A stretch of 64,000 bases of DNA, taken from assembly GCF_019668485.1 (NCBI RefSeq), contig NZ_AP024619.1:2349757-2413756 (forward strand), read 5' to 3'. Below, piece by piece: positions 17,700 through 27,030 of this stretch. A model generated the notes under the pieces. The model searched no databases. It was not told the DNA's origin and worked only from the letters and a program-made list of their open reading frames with translations. This DNA is from Gelria sp. Kuro-4 (GTDB lineage Bacteria; Bacillota; DTU030; DUMP01). Both the position numbers and the translations under genes were made by a program. Each line of letters begins with the position of its first letter. Position 1 is the stretch's first letter.

Positions 17700-18563
17700 C
17701 TAAAGGCTCAGAAGGGCCAGTTCCGCCACCTGCCAGGGCAGTTCGGCCACCCGGGCGCCCGCAGCGCGCAGCGCCGCCACCTTGCTGGCGAAGGTGCCTT
17801 TGCCGCGCTCGACGATGGCGCCGGCATGGCCCATGCGCTTGCCGGGCGGGGCGCTCTGGCCGGCAAGGTAAGCCACCACCGGTTTGCTCATCCCCTTGAT
17901 ATACTCCGCTGCTTCTTCCTCGGCTGTCCCGCCGATCTCGCCCACCAAGACCACGGACTCGGTCGCCGGGTCTTCCTCAAAGCGTTTGAGCAGGTCGATG
18001 AAGGTGAGCCCGACCACCCGGTCGCCGCCCATCCCCACCACGGTTGATTGCCCCAGCCCGGCATGGGTGAGGCCGGCAACGACCTCGTAGCTCAGCGTTC
18101 CGCTGCGCGCCGCCACCCCGACCGGTCCCGGGGCGTAAATGCTGTTCGGCATGATCCCCATCTTGCTCTTCCCGGGCGAGATGATCCCAAAGCTGTTGGG
18201 GCCCACTACTGTGACCTGACGCTCCCGTGCCTGGGCCATGATCTCCATGGCATCCAGCACCGGGATGTGCTCCGGGATAAGCACCAGTACCTGGATGCCG
18301 CTCTCTATGGCCTCGAAGGCCGCATCCTTAACGAACGGCGCCGGCACGAAGGTGATCGAGGCGTTGGCACCCTGCTCGGCCACGGCCTCCGCCACGGTGT
18401 CATACACCGGCACGCCGTGCACCGCCTCCCCCGCCTTGCCGGGCGAAACCCCGGCCACCACCTGGGTCCCGTAATCCAGCATCTGCCGGGTGTGGAAACG
18501 CCCCTGGTGGCCCGTGATACCCTGGACCACCACCCGGGTGTTTTCGTCGATGATGATCGCCAT
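17700..18563 (-). CDS. sucD: Succinyl-CoA ligase (ADP-forming) alpha subunit
   Basis: 287 residues. Binds CoA and carries the phosphohistidine. Motifs: VVQGITGHQGRFHT at the N-terminus (CoA domain), VGPNSFGIISPG, and the catalytic His in KRMGHAGAIV. Last gene of the kor operon. Here the enzyme probably runs from succinyl-CoA to succinate, making ATP from the product of Kor. Starts two bases after sucC, with its ribosome site inside the sucC end. Confidence 0.95.
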   Translation of the reverse strand: MAIIIDENTRVVVQGITGHQGRFHTRQMLDYGTQVVAGVSPGKAGEAVHGVPVYDTVAEAVAEQGANASITFVPAPFVKDAAFEAIESGIQVLVLIPEHIPVLDAMEIMAQARERQVTVVGPNSFGIISPGKSKMGIMPNSIYAPGPVGVAARSGTLSYEVVAGLTHAGLGQSTVVGMGGDRVVGLTFIDLLKRFEEDPATESVVLVGEIGGTAEEEAAEYIKGMSKPVVAYLAGQSAPPGKRMGHAGAIVERGKGTFASKVAALRAAGARVAELPWQVAELALLSL

Positions 18564-18565
18564 AC

Positions 18566-19678
18566 CTACGCCACCTCCCCGGCCGCCGCCACTACCGCCC
18601 GGGCTGCTTCATCCATGGAACGATACGCGCTTAGGCCATTTTCCCGTAGGATCTTGATCCCCTGGGCTTCGTTGGTGCCCACCAGGCGGATGACCAAGGG
18701 CACCGGGATCCCGCGCGTCTTTTGCACCTCGACGATGGCGCGCGCCACGTCGTCGCAGCGGGTGATGCCGCCGAAGATGTTGATGAGGAGCGCCCGCGGC
18801 TTTTTCAAGAGCAGCACCTCAATTGCCTTCGCTGTGGCCTCCACGCCGGCCCCGCCGCCTGCATCGAGGAAGTTGGCCGGCCGCCCGCCGTAGCGCTTGA
18901 TGACGTCCAGTGTAGACATGGTGATGCCGGCACCGTTGGCCATCACGGCGATATCGCCATCGAGCTCCACATAGGCCAGGCCCAGTGCCTTGATCTTCTC
19001 CTCGAGTTCAGTGCCATCGCTCACGCGCGGCAGCTCCTGGTGCCGGTATAGGGCGTCATCATCTACATTGAGGCGCGCATCTGCGGCAATGACCCGTTCG
19101 CCGCTCACCACCAGCGGGTTTATCTCTGTGAGCTCCGCATCGTAGGTGCAAAAAACCCGGTACAGCCGCGTGAGGATTTCCGCCAGCTGGCGCGCATGGC
19201 CGCCGGTAAGGCCCAGGCGCCGGGCCACCTCGCGCCCGACGTATGGGTAAACCCCCAGCCGGATGTCAATGTGTCGGCGAACGATATCCTCCTCCGGCAC
19301 CTCCTCGATGTTGATCCCGCCGCAGCTGGAGGCGATGATGAGCGGCGCTTTCGCCGCCTTGTCCACGGTAATCCCCAGGTAGAGTTCCTCATCGATGCTC
19401 AGTTTCTCTTCCACCAGCACCTGCTCCACCCGGTAACCGCGGATCTCCGCCCCCAGGAGGCGCGCTGCCGCTGCCTGCGCCTCCTCCGGGGTCGCGGCGA
19501 AGGCAATGCCCCCGGCCTTACCGCGCGCTCCGGCCAGCACCTGCGACTTGATGGCTACCGGGCCAATGGCGCGCGCAATGTCCGCCGCTTCCTCAGGTGT
19601 CCGCGCCACCCGGCCCTGCGGCACCGGGATACCTGCTCGGCGGAAAGCGTCTTTAGCCAGATACTCGTAGAGTTTCAT
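18566..19678 (-). CDS. sucC: Succinyl-CoA ligase (ADP-forming) beta subunit
   Basis: 370-residue ATP-grasp subunit. N-terminus MKLYEYLAKDAFRRAGIPVP, ATP-grasp core KSQVLAGARGKAGG, ELYLGITVDK, TEINPLVV, and the C-terminal NIFGGITRCDDVA domain that contacts SucD. Pairs with sucD directly downstream. Sits 54 bases after the DASS transporter in the same orientation, part of korDABC-DASS-sucCD. Confidence 0.95.
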   Translation of the reverse strand: MKLYEYLAKDAFRRAGIPVPQGRVARTPEEAADIARAIGPVAIKSQVLAGARGKAGGIAFAATPEEAQAAAARLLGAEIRGYRVEQVLVEEKLSIDEELYLGITVDKAAKAPLIIASSCGGINIEEVPEEDIVRRHIDIRLGVYPYVGREVARRLGLTGGHARQLAEILTRLYRVFCTYDAELTEINPLVVSGERVIAADARLNVDDDALYRHQELPRVSDGTELEEKIKALGLAYVELDGDIAVMANGAGITMSTLDVIKRYGGRPANFLDAGGGAGVEATAKAIEVLLLKKPRALLINIFGGITRCDDVARAIVEVQKTRGIPVPLVIRLVGTNEAQGIKILRENGLSAYRSMDEAARAVVAAAGEVA

Positions 19679-19732
19679 CCCGATCTCCTTCCTGCACTTC
19701 TAGCCAGTTTTGCCGGCCAGCCCCTGAACTCC

Positions 19733-21229
19733 TTAAGGCATAATCCCCAGCGCCCGCCAGTAGGGCAGCCCGATGAGGAACCACTGCGCCAGGACCACCA
19801 GGCCGAACAAGAGCCCAAAGGCGGCTGAATCGCGGGTTTCAAACAACCCCGCGCCGTTGAACATGAGCAGCGGTACCGTGTTGAAAGGAAAAATGCACGA
19901 GTACGGAATCAGGGTCATGGCGGGAACATAAAGCGCCAGCACGGGCAGGCTCAAGGCCTTCGCCAGCGAAATAACGATTGGCAACAGCGCCGCCGCCATG
20001 GCCGTGTAGGTGAAAAAGAGCACGTGGCCATAGTACATAAGAAAGACGATCAAGGCATAAATCGCGAAGAAGGGCAAGGATTTTAACCCCAAGGCATTCA
20101 GGATGTGCATCACCGCCCAGTCCATGCCCTTCGTCTGGTTCAAAGCCGCCGAAAGGCCCAGTGCGGCACCGAAGAGCACATAGGTTCCCCAGGGCACGTC
20201 CTTTTCCGCATCCTTCCATGTCACTACGCCGTAACGCGGAACGAAGAGAATCATGGCGGCGAACAGGCCTTTAACAAACACATGGAGCCCCAGGATGGTC
20301 TGCAGGATGGCCGGCAAGGACCGGTAAGCCTGTACACCGATGACGGATTTGTCCAGTATCCACAGCGCCAGAGCAGTTAAAAAGGACATGAGCGTCACTT
20401 TTTCGGCGCTGGTGACCGGTCCGAGCGAACGCAGTTCCTGCGCGACGTACTCCGCACCGCCGTTGATTTCTTTTATCTCAGGCGGGAAGAGGAAGTACAC
20501 CAAGAAGAACGCCAGGAGTGTGGAAACAAGGACCATGGGGAAGGTGTAGAGGAACCACTGGGTCCAGGAGACGTCAATGCCGGCCGCCTTTTTCAGGATG
20601 CTGATCGCCAGGGGGTTAGCGATGGTAGCTGTCAGAATCCCCGCGCTGATGATGTTGTCCGCTGCCCCGGCATAGATCCCGATTGCCTTGGCGAAGTTGC
20701 TTTTGCCCTTCTCGACGCCCGCCGTGCCCACGATACCGACGATCACCGGCAGGAGCAGCCCGCCCTTGGCGATGGTGGAAGGCGTGGTCGCTGAAATGGC
20801 GATGTTGATGACGCCGACCATGAAGAGAATCCAGAAAGAGGAACCACGGGCCAGGTTCATGAGGACGAGAGCAACCCGCTTCGCCAGCCCCGATTTAGAG
20901 AAGGCAGTGGCGTAAACAAAGCCGAGGATCATCAGCCAGAGGCCCGCGTCCCCGTACCCCGACATGCCGGTGCTGACAGCCTTAGCCGCCGTCTTTTTGT
21001 CGGCCGAGAGAGCCAGTACCACCAGCACCAGTACCAGGAGCGAGGCCGGCGTCAGGTACTGAGCGGGAGCGGCCACCCAGAGCCCAACAGCCAGCACAAA
21101 GACCGCCAGCACGTACTTGCCGGCCGGTGACAACCCTGCTGCCCCGGGGAAGGGGTACAGGGCAATGAAAAGCGCTATTAAGGCCATCAGGGCCATCACG
21201 ATATACCGCCAGGTCCCGTTGGTCTTCAT
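19733..21229 (-). CDS. DASS family dicarboxylate/anion transporter (2-oxoglutarate or succinate carrier, predicted)
   Basis: 498 residues with about 12 membrane segments. The two substrate/sodium motifs of the DASS (SLC13, CitT-like) family are visible as AISATTPSTIAKGG (about 145-158) and ADNIISAGILTATIANPLA (about 191-209). Its start overlaps the korC stop (ATGA), so it is translationally coupled to 2-oxoglutarate oxidoreductase, and sucCD follow. By position it should import 2-oxoglutarate, or exchange it for the succinate formed. That is inference; the family also carries citrate, malate and tartrate. Confidence 0.88.
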   Translation of the reverse strand: MKTNGTWRYIVMALMALIALFIALYPFPGAAGLSPAGKYVLAVFVLAVGLWVAAPAQYLTPASLLVLVLVVLALSADKKTAAKAVSTGMSGYGDAGLWLMILGFVYATAFSKSGLAKRVALVLMNLARGSSFWILFMVGVINIAISATTPSTIAKGGLLLPVIVGIVGTAGVEKGKSNFAKAIGIYAGAADNIISAGILTATIANPLAISILKKAAGIDVSWTQWFLYTFPMVLVSTLLAFFLVYFLFPPEIKEINGGAEYVAQELRSLGPVTSAEKVTLMSFLTALALWILDKSVIGVQAYRSLPAILQTILGLHVFVKGLFAAMILFVPRYGVVTWKDAEKDVPWGTYVLFGAALGLSAALNQTKGMDWAVMHILNALGLKSLPFFAIYALIVFLMYYGHVLFFTYTAMAAALLPIVISLAKALSLPVLALYVPAMTLIPYSCIFPFNTVPLLMFNGAGLFETRDSAAFGLLFGLVVLAQWFLIGLPYWRALGIMP

Positions 21230-21777
21230 ACCGCTTCCCCTTTCAAGCTGCGTTTCGCCAGCGCCAGGCCGGCCTCCAGAGCCTGCATGTTTAGTTCTTC
21301 CGTGCCCTTAGGCACCCGCCGCAGGACCGCCTTTCGGATGGCCTCTTCGCTGACCACCTGGCCGACACCTGTTACCAGCCCCAAGGCCACGATGTTGGCC
21401 ACGATCTCGCGGCCCACCGTTTCCCGCGCAACCCGGGTGACCGGGAAGGCAAAGAGCGCGCAGCCCGGTGCCGTCGCCTGCACAAGGTCGCTGTCGACGA
21501 TGATCCTGCCATCCGGTTTCACCTGCGGCCCGTATTTTTCCCAAGCCTGCTGCGCCATGGCCAGGAGCAGGTCCGCGCGGCGCACCTTGGGATAACCGAT
21601 CGGTCCGTCAGCGATGATCACCTCGGCCCGGCTGGCGCCCCCGCGCGACTCCGGACCGTAGGACTGGCTCTGAACCACGTTGTACCCGTCGCGGATAGCC
21701 GCTTCGGCCAGGATGATGCCCGCTGTGATCAGGCCCTGGCCGCCTTCGCCCGAAAGGCGTACCTCATAATGGAACAA
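21226..21777 (-). CDS. korC: 2-oxoglutarate:ferredoxin oxidoreductase gamma subunit
   Basis: 183 residues, the gamma domain of the 2-oxoacid:ferredoxin oxidoreductase family: VRLSGEGGQGLITAG at the N-terminus, QSYGPESRGGASRAEVI, and GAARIVSEEA-like C-terminal region. Start is TTG at 21777, with GGGGGGAG four bases before it; no ATG or GTG is available. Together with KorA, KorB and KorD it oxidises 2-oxoglutarate to succinyl-CoA and CO2, reducing ferredoxin. Confidence 0.92.
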   Translation of the reverse strand: MFHYEVRLSGEGGQGLITAGIILAEAAIRDGYNVVQSQSYGPESRGGASRAEVIIADGPIGYPKVRRADLLLAMAQQAWEKYGPQVKPDGRIIVDSDLVQATAPGCALFAFPVTRVARETVGREIVANIVALGLVTGVGQVVSEEAIRKAVLRRVPKGTEELNMQALEAGLALAKRSLKGEAV

Positions 21778-21788
21778 GTCGCTCCCCC

Positions 21789-22625
21789 CTATTCCCCAGC
21801 TACTGCGTGCGCGTCTTTTGCCTTAAGCCGTGCAATAAGCTCGCCGTAACGTTCGGTGTACTCCGGCACAGCCCGGTCGGCAAACTCGCCGATGACAATC
21901 TTGCCCTTACGTTCCTCGGGACTGAGCGTCGCCGCACGCTTGACATCCACCGCCAGCGTTTTGAACCGCTCCAGCATCTCGGCCCCCGCCCCCAGCTTGT
22001 TTTTGCGCCCGAAGTAAGTGGGGCACTGGGCAACAGCCTCGACGAAGGCAAACCCTTTCTTTTTTATGGCCTTCTCCAGGTAGGTGATCAGGCTCTGGAC
22101 GTGGTACGTGGTGCTGCGCGCCACGTAGCTGGCCCCGGCTGCCTGCACCAGCTGCGCCAGGTCGAAGGGCTGTTCAATGTTCCCGTACGGGGAGGTTGTA
22201 GTTATGCGGGCGGTTGGGGTCAGCGGCGAATACTGGCCGCTCGTCATGCCGTAGTTGCTGTTGTTCATGACCACCGCCACCAGGTCGATGTTGCGCCGCG
22301 CCGCGTGAATGAGGTGGTTCCCCCCAATGGCTGAGGCATCGCCATCGCCCATGAGCACAATGACGGTCAGGTCGGGGCGGTAGAGCTTGAGCCCGGTGGC
22401 GTACGCCAGCGCCCGCCCGTGGGTGGTATGCAGGGTATTAAAATCCAGGTAGGCCGGGATGCGCCCCGAGCAGCCTATCCCGGAAACAACGGCCGTCTTA
22501 TCCTGATCGAGCCCGGCGCGGTCAATGGCTCTGAGGAGCGCATTCATCACGATGCCATGCCCGCAACCAGGGCAGAGGATGTGCGGCAGCCGCTGCTTCC
22601 GCAGGTACTTGGTAATATCTGACAT
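21789..22625 (-). CDS. korB: 2-oxoglutarate:ferredoxin oxidoreductase beta subunit
   Basis: 278 residues from ATG 22625 (GGAGG eight bases upstream; the earlier start at 22646 lacks a site). Holds thiamine pyrophosphate and one 4Fe-4S cluster. Cluster cysteines are in PHILCPGCGHG; the TPP/Mg site is GDGDASAIGGNH with NNSNYGMTSGQYSPLTP. PTARITTTSPYGNIEQPFD is typical of Kor rather than pyruvate enzymes. Confidence 0.94.
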   Translation of the reverse strand: MSDITKYLRKQRLPHILCPGCGHGIVMNALLRAIDRAGLDQDKTAVVSGIGCSGRIPAYLDFNTLHTTHGRALAYATGLKLYRPDLTVIVLMGDGDASAIGGNHLIHAARRNIDLVAVVMNNSNYGMTSGQYSPLTPTARITTTSPYGNIEQPFDLAQLVQAAGASYVARSTTYHVQSLITYLEKAIKKKGFAFVEAVAQCPTYFGRKNKLGAGAEMLERFKTLAVDVKRAATLSPEERKGKIVIGEFADRAVPEYTERYGELIARLKAKDAHAVAGE

Positions 22626-22658
22626 CTGCTCGCCCTCCAAAGGCAATCAACTTTCGTC

Positions 22659-23834
22659 TTACCCCTTGATGAAGCTGACGATCTGTTCTGGGGTGATGAG
22701 CTCACCGTTCACCTGGTTGCAGAGCTCCACCGGCGCGCGTTTGGTGAGCCGGTCCACCACGTAATAAAGCTGGCCCATGTTCATCTCCACTACGACCACG
22801 CGCCGCGCCGCGGCCACCCGGCTCTGCCACGCTTTTTCCGGGAAGGGCCAAATGGTGATGGGTCGAAAGAGAGCAATGGAATAGCCCGCGCGCCGGAGGT
22901 CTTCCACGGCCACCTGGGCTGAACGGGCAACGCCGCCGGCCGCCACTACCAGGGTCTCGGCCGGGTCCGCGCCTGTCACCTCGGCCTGCGCCAGTTCGTC
23001 CTGTACCTTTCTCACTTTTTCCACAAGGCGCTGGTGCAGGGCACCGGCAATGACCCGGTTTTCCGTGGGAAAGCCCTTTTCATCGTGGGTGAGACCGGTT
23101 ACATGGAAGCGGTAGCCACGGCCGAAATCCGGCAGGAAGGGAACCTGTTCCTCTGCGTCCGCTCGGTAGACCGGGTAGTCGTTGAGCGCACCCGCTGCCG
23201 TGGCGGCCTGAATCTGGCGCCGCTTAGGCAGTTCGTTTTCCGCCGGCGGCTTTAGGGTCACCCGTTCGCGCATATGGGAGATAACCTCGTCGAGCAACAG
23301 GATCACCGGGAGGCGCAGCCTTTCCGCCGTGGCGAAGGCCCGGATAGCCAGCCGGTAGGTTTCGGCGACGCTGGCCGGGTAATAGGCCACCACCGGCCGG
23401 TCGCCGTGGCTCCCCCAGCGCGCCTGCATCAGGTCACCCTGGGCCGGCGAGGTAGGCATGCCGGTGCTGGGCCCGACCCGCTGGGAATCGACGATCACAC
23501 ATGGAACCTCCGCCATGGCGGCGAAGCCGATGTTCTCCTGCTTCAAGGAAAAACCCGGGCCGCTGGTGGCGGTCATCGCCTGGGCACCGCCCAAGGCAGC
23601 CCCGATCACGGCCGCAATGCTGGCAATCTCATCTTCCATTTGAATGAACTTGCCACCCCGGCGCGGCAGGCGGGCGGCCAAAAGTTCGGCAATCTCGGAG
23701 GACGGGGTGATGGGATAGCCGGCAAAAAAGTCCAGCCCAGCTGCCAGCGCCCCTTCCACACACGCCTCATTACCCTGCAGGAGGACAGCTTCCTCCCGGT
23801 CCGGGGAGGCTTGAGCACCCTTAACTTGCAGCAA
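22659..23834 (-). CDS. korA: 2-oxoglutarate:ferredoxin oxidoreductase alpha subunit
   Basis: 391 residues. Contains GNEACVEGALAAGLDFFAGYP, ITPSSEIAE, and TATSGPGFSLKQENIG, typical of the KorA pyrimidine-binding domain. The SQRVGPSTGMPT segment distinguishes this group. Start is TTG at 23834, overlapping the korD end by 14 bases with GGAGG nine bases upstream. The KorDABC layout with a separate small ferredoxin subunit is common in anaerobic Firmicutes and archaea. Confidence 0.93.
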   Translation of the reverse strand: MLQVKGAQASPDREEAVLLQGNEACVEGALAAGLDFFAGYPITPSSEIAELLAARLPRRGGKFIQMEDEIASIAAVIGAALGGAQAMTATSGPGFSLKQENIGFAAMAEVPCVIVDSQRVGPSTGMPTSPAQGDLMQARWGSHGDRPVVAYYPASVAETYRLAIRAFATAERLRLPVILLLDEVISHMRERVTLKPPAENELPKRRQIQAATAAGALNDYPVYRADAEEQVPFLPDFGRGYRFHVTGLTHDEKGFPTENRVIAGALHQRLVEKVRKVQDELAQAEVTGADPAETLVVAAGGVARSAQVAVEDLRRAGYSIALFRPITIWPFPEKAWQSRVAAARRVVVVEMNMGQLYYVVDRLTKRAPVELCNQVNGELITPEQIVSFIKG

Positions 23835-24045
23835 CTTCCTGTTCCTCCTCTAAAACGGCAATGGCTAGATCCGGACACCGCAGCTCACACAGGTGGCAGT
23901 CCAGGCACTGCTCCAGGTTGGTTACCTCAGGCTTTTTCTGCAGCCCCAACTTGAGAACTTGGGACGGGCAGAACTTGACGCAAATCCCGCAACCCTTACA
24001 CCACTTAGCGTTGATGGTGATCTTGGCTACCTTGCCGTGCGGCAT
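23821..24045 (-). CDS. korD: 2-oxoglutarate:ferredoxin oxidoreductase delta subunit (2x[4Fe-4S] ferredoxin)
   Basis: 74 residues with two complete ferredoxin motifs: WCKGCGICVKFCP and CLDCHLCELRCP. First gene of the operon; electrons pass from KorB through these clusters to soluble ferredoxin. ATG preceded by GAGGGGGTG. Confidence 0.93.
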   Translation of the reverse strand: MPHGKVAKITINAKWCKGCGICVKFCPSQVLKLGLQKKPEVTNLEQCLDCHLCELRCPDLAIAVLEEEQEVAAS

Positions 24046-24081
24046 ACGCTCACCCCCTCCCCCACGTACTCCGGAACTAAG

Positions 24082-24110
24082 TTTACAGTTTTTTAACCCG
24101 TAATCGACAA
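24082..24110 (-). promoter_or_regulatory. Possible promoter of korDABC-DASS-sucCD
   Basis: Minus strand TTGTCG (24110-24105), 17-base spacer, TGTAAA (24087-24082). Both boxes deviate from consensus, which would fit activator-dependent transcription, for example by the neighbouring LytT. Confidence 0.35.
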
Positions 24111-24142
24111 AAATTTGACGGAACCGACAGATTTCCCCTCTA

Positions 24143-24180
24143 AATAAACAAAAAGAAGCCCTGATCTGTCGATCAAGGCT
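24143..24180 (-). terminator. Terminator of lytST
   Basis: On the minus strand AGCCtTGATC/GATCAgGGCT stem (24180-24157) followed by TCTTTTTGTTT. It insulates the kor promoter from lytST read-through. Confidence 0.75.
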
Positions 24181-24213
24181 CTTGAAGTGAACGGGCGCTG
24201 TGTTAAGCCGCTG

Positions 24214-25026
24214 CTACAGGTGCAGCCAGGCGCGAAGTTTCTTCGACTGCGGGCGGCTGACCGGGAGGATGGTGCCGGCCTTATCGTCCATCACCAGCGA
24301 ATAGGTGCCGTCGCCTTCCGCCAACACCTCTTTGACGTGCTCCAGGTTCACCAAAAGATGGCGGTGAATGCGCTGGAACTGGTGGTGCCCATTCAGCCGC
24401 ACTTCGTAAGTGCGGAGCGACCCGGGCACCAAAAAGCTCTCGCCCGGGGTGTGCAGGTAGACAACGCCGCCGCGAAACTCCAGCCAGCAAATCTCCTCAT
24501 AGCTGAGCAGGGCGTAGCCGTCCGGCCGCGGGACAGCGATCTTCTCCCATGCTCTGCCTAAAGCGCGCTGCCGGCGCCCGTCACCGCCGGACGGCCGTAC
24601 CGCTTCCTCCGCTGGGGCAGCGGCGCGCGGTGTATTCGCCTCCTCGCCGGCACCCCCGGTCAGCACCTGCAGGCGCCGTACCGCCTTCGCCACGCGCTCG
24701 CGGGTGTAGGGTTTAAGGAGGTAGTCCACGGCACTCACGGCGAAGGCATCTACCGCATACTGGGGGTAAGCCGTGGTGAAAACGACCAGGGGCGGGCGTG
24801 GCAGTTCGCGCAGCCAGTTGGCCAGCTCGAGCCCGTTGGCCCCCGGCAGCTGGATGTCGAGAAACAGAGCGTCCGGCTCCTTAGCCCGTATCAGCGCCAA
24901 AGCGGCCGGCACGTCGGCGGCCTCACCCACCACCTCGACCTCAGGCAGCGCGCTCAGCAAATAGACCAGTTCCTCGCGAATATACTTTTCGTCATCGACC
25001 GCAAGAACGCGGAGCTTCACAGCCAT
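24214..25026 (-). CDS. lytT: LytTR-type response regulator
   Basis: 270 residues. Receiver domain 1-125 with acidic pocket VDDEKY, phospho-acceptor Asp in LFLDIQLPG (about residue 57) and Lys in YLLKPYT. A low-complexity linker follows, then a LytTR DNA-binding domain (about 170-270) with LSYEEICWLE, VYLHT and RIHRHLLVNLEHVKEV. Forms a pair with the histidine kinase just upstream (14-base gap). LytTR regulators usually activate adjacent transport genes, here possibly the kor-DASS-suc operon 170 bases downstream. Confidence 0.92.
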   Translation of the reverse strand: MAVKLRVLAVDDEKYIREELVYLLSALPEVEVVGEAADVPAALALIRAKEPDALFLDIQLPGANGLELANWLRELPRPPLVVFTTAYPQYAVDAFAVSAVDYLLKPYTRERVAKAVRRLQVLTGGAGEEANTPRAAAPAEEAVRPSGGDGRRQRALGRAWEKIAVPRPDGYALLSYEEICWLEFRGGVVYLHTPGESFLVPGSLRTYEVRLNGHHQFQRIHRHLLVNLEHVKEVLAEGDGTYSLVMDDKAGTILPVSRPQSKKLRAWLHL

Positions 25027-25040
25027 CAGAACCTTTCTCC

Positions 25041-26693
25041 CTAGCCAGCGCCTTTTACCAAGAGCTCATCCACCGTCTGGCCGGGCCGAAACCAGGCCGG
25101 AAGATAGAGGGTAACCGTTGTCCCTTTCCCCAGCTGGCTCCTGATGGTGAGCTCGTATTCTTCTCCATATAGCTGACGCAGGCGTTCATTAACGTTGTAG
25201 AGGCCGAGCCCGCCCCGGCCGGCATTGCGCGGGCGGCGTAACAGCCCGGCCAGCCGTTCCGGCGGTATGCCCACGCCGTCGTCCTCCAGACGCATCCAGA
25301 CACCGTCCGGAGTCCGGTGCAGCTCCAGGGTAAGGTGGCCCGGGCCGGAGCGCGGCAGCAGGCCGTGGCGGACTGCGTTTTCGACCAGGGGCTGCAGGAG
25401 AAAGCTCGGTACCGCCACCTCCGCCGCCTCCGGATCGATGAGGATCTTCGTCTGCAGCCGCTCGCCGAAGCGGGCCTGCTCAAGGAGAAGGTAGGCCTCC
25501 ACCGTCTCCAGCTCTTCGCCCAGCGACACCAGGAGACTGGTGGGAGTAAGGGTTTTGCGCAGGAAATGCGCCAGGTGCGTTAAGAGCTCGCGCGCCTGCT
25601 GGGCATCCTTCCGGCAGAGGGCGATAATGGTGCTCAAGGCATTGAAGAGGAAGTGGGGATTCACCTGGGCCTGTAGGAGCTGGAGCTGCATCTGGGTGTG
25701 CAAAGAAGCCAGGTGCTCCAGCTCCACGATGCGCAGCTCCCGAGCCAAAAGGCCACTCATCCCCAGGGCCACTTCGCTCTGGGTCCGGGTAATCTGGTTC
25801 CCCTCTTTTTCCACCAGGCGCAAGTAACCGTACGTCTGCTTCTCGAAAGCGATGGCGGCGGTAAGGATGGCGGGCCCGCCGGTAACCGGCACCGCGCGGG
25901 GAAAACCATCCTTCAGTTCAGGCGGGTCAACCGCCAGCACAGCGCCCTGGGCGTCCAAGAGCCCGGCCATGGCTACGCCGGTCAGCCGCCGGAGTTCCTG
26001 CGCCACCCGCGCTGCGCTCACGGCCGTCAGCCCCTGGGCCAGCCACGGCAGGGCGCGGTTGGCCACATCCATGACCAGGCCGATGTGGGTAGCAGCATTC
26101 GTTTCCAGCTGCCGGTGCATGTCGCGGATCATGAGCACAAAGACAGCGGCGCCCAGGCTGTTCACCAAGAGCATCGGCCCGCCCAGGAGGAGCTCCCAGT
26201 GTAGCGCCAGGGAAAAAGGCTTGGCCAACCCCAGGACCAGGAAGCGCTGGATCAGCTCGGCAAGAAAGGCAGCCGCCGCCCCCTGCCCCGGCGTGGGCAG
26301 GCGGCCTCGGTTGCGCCGGTAAAAGCATCCACCTATGAGGCCACCCACCACTGGTGAGATGGCACAGGGCACAGCCGTGAAGCCGCCCAGAAAGTAGCGG
26401 TGGGTTCCGGAAAGCACCCCGGCAACCAGGCCAACCCAGGAACCGGCCAGGAGGCCGCCCACCACCACGCCGATGGAGCGGCTGTTGGCAATGGCCCCGT
26501 TAATGAGAATACCCAAGTTGGTCCCCGCCATGGAGAGCAGTCCGAAAAAGAGGATGGCTACGGCCCGCGCGCGCAGGTCTTTCCGCTGGCCCGCCAAAAG
26601 TTGCCAGAGGAAGGGCGTGCGGCCGCCCAGGTAGGCTGCCAGCGCGATAACAGCAATGCTGCGCAGCAGACTCAAAGAAATGGAAAGGAGCAC
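25041..26693 (-). CDS. lytS: LytS-like sensor histidine kinase
   Basis: 550 residues. Residues 1-185 are the 5TM-5TMR-LYT membrane sensor (GILINGAIANSRSIGVVVGG is its typical motif). A GAF-like region (about 205-315) links to the kinase: phospho-His in QVNPHFLFNALST (about residue 347), then VENAVRHGL, DDGVGIPPERL and GRGGLGLYNVNERL as N and G boxes. Related LytS/BtsS sensors respond to pyruvate or other small acids in known bacteria, so a 2-oxoacid or dicarboxylate is a reasonable ligand guess. GTG start. Confidence 0.92.
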   Translation of the reverse strand: MLLSISLSLLRSIAVIALAAYLGGRTPFLWQLLAGQRKDLRARAVAILFFGLLSMAGTNLGILINGAIANSRSIGVVVGGLLAGSWVGLVAGVLSGTHRYFLGGFTAVPCAISPVVGGLIGGCFYRRNRGRLPTPGQGAAAAFLAELIQRFLVLGLAKPFSLALHWELLLGGPMLLVNSLGAAVFVLMIRDMHRQLETNAATHIGLVMDVANRALPWLAQGLTAVSAARVAQELRRLTGVAMAGLLDAQGAVLAVDPPELKDGFPRAVPVTGGPAILTAAIAFEKQTYGYLRLVEKEGNQITRTQSEVALGMSGLLARELRIVELEHLASLHTQMQLQLLQAQVNPHFLFNALSTIIALCRKDAQQARELLTHLAHFLRKTLTPTSLLVSLGEELETVEAYLLLEQARFGERLQTKILIDPEAAEVAVPSFLLQPLVENAVRHGLLPRSGPGHLTLELHRTPDGVWMRLEDDGVGIPPERLAGLLRRPRNAGRGGLGLYNVNERLRQLYGEEYELTIRSQLGKGTTVTLYLPAWFRPGQTVDELLVKGAG

Positions 26694-26766
26694 CGCAAAA
26701 AGCCCCCTGGGATAATCTTACGGTTTTTCTCCCACCATTCTACCACAAAAATTCCTTTTTCGACAC

Positions 26767-26960
26767 CTAGCCCCCCAGGTAGGCTTGGCGCTCTCTCTGC
26801 CTGGCCCAGATAGGCCGCGATCACCCGCGGGTCGCGCTGCACTTCTTCCGGCCGCCCGGTCGTAAGGATGCGGCCGCTCTCTATCACGATCACCCGATCG
26901 GAGACGTCCATCACCACCGGCATGTGGTGCTCCACAGGAGCACGGTGAGCCCGGCGGCGC
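26767..26960 (-). pseudogene. Remnant of a LivG/LivF-type ABC transporter ATPase, C-terminal end
   Basis: Minus-strand text VEHHMPVVMDVSDRVIVIES, GRILTTGRPEEVQRDPRVIA, AYLGQ is the end of a branched-chain amino acid ABC ATPase. Upstream, GLTVLL lies in another frame, consistent with loss of one base in CTCCTG(G)TGGAG. The Walker motifs are gone. Confidence 0.75.
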
Positions 26961-27030
26961 GCCGGGCCCGGATGTGGCGCTTTCGCGCACCACGTCGGTG
27001 AGGCCCAGGCGGGCGCAATGAAGTGCGCCT

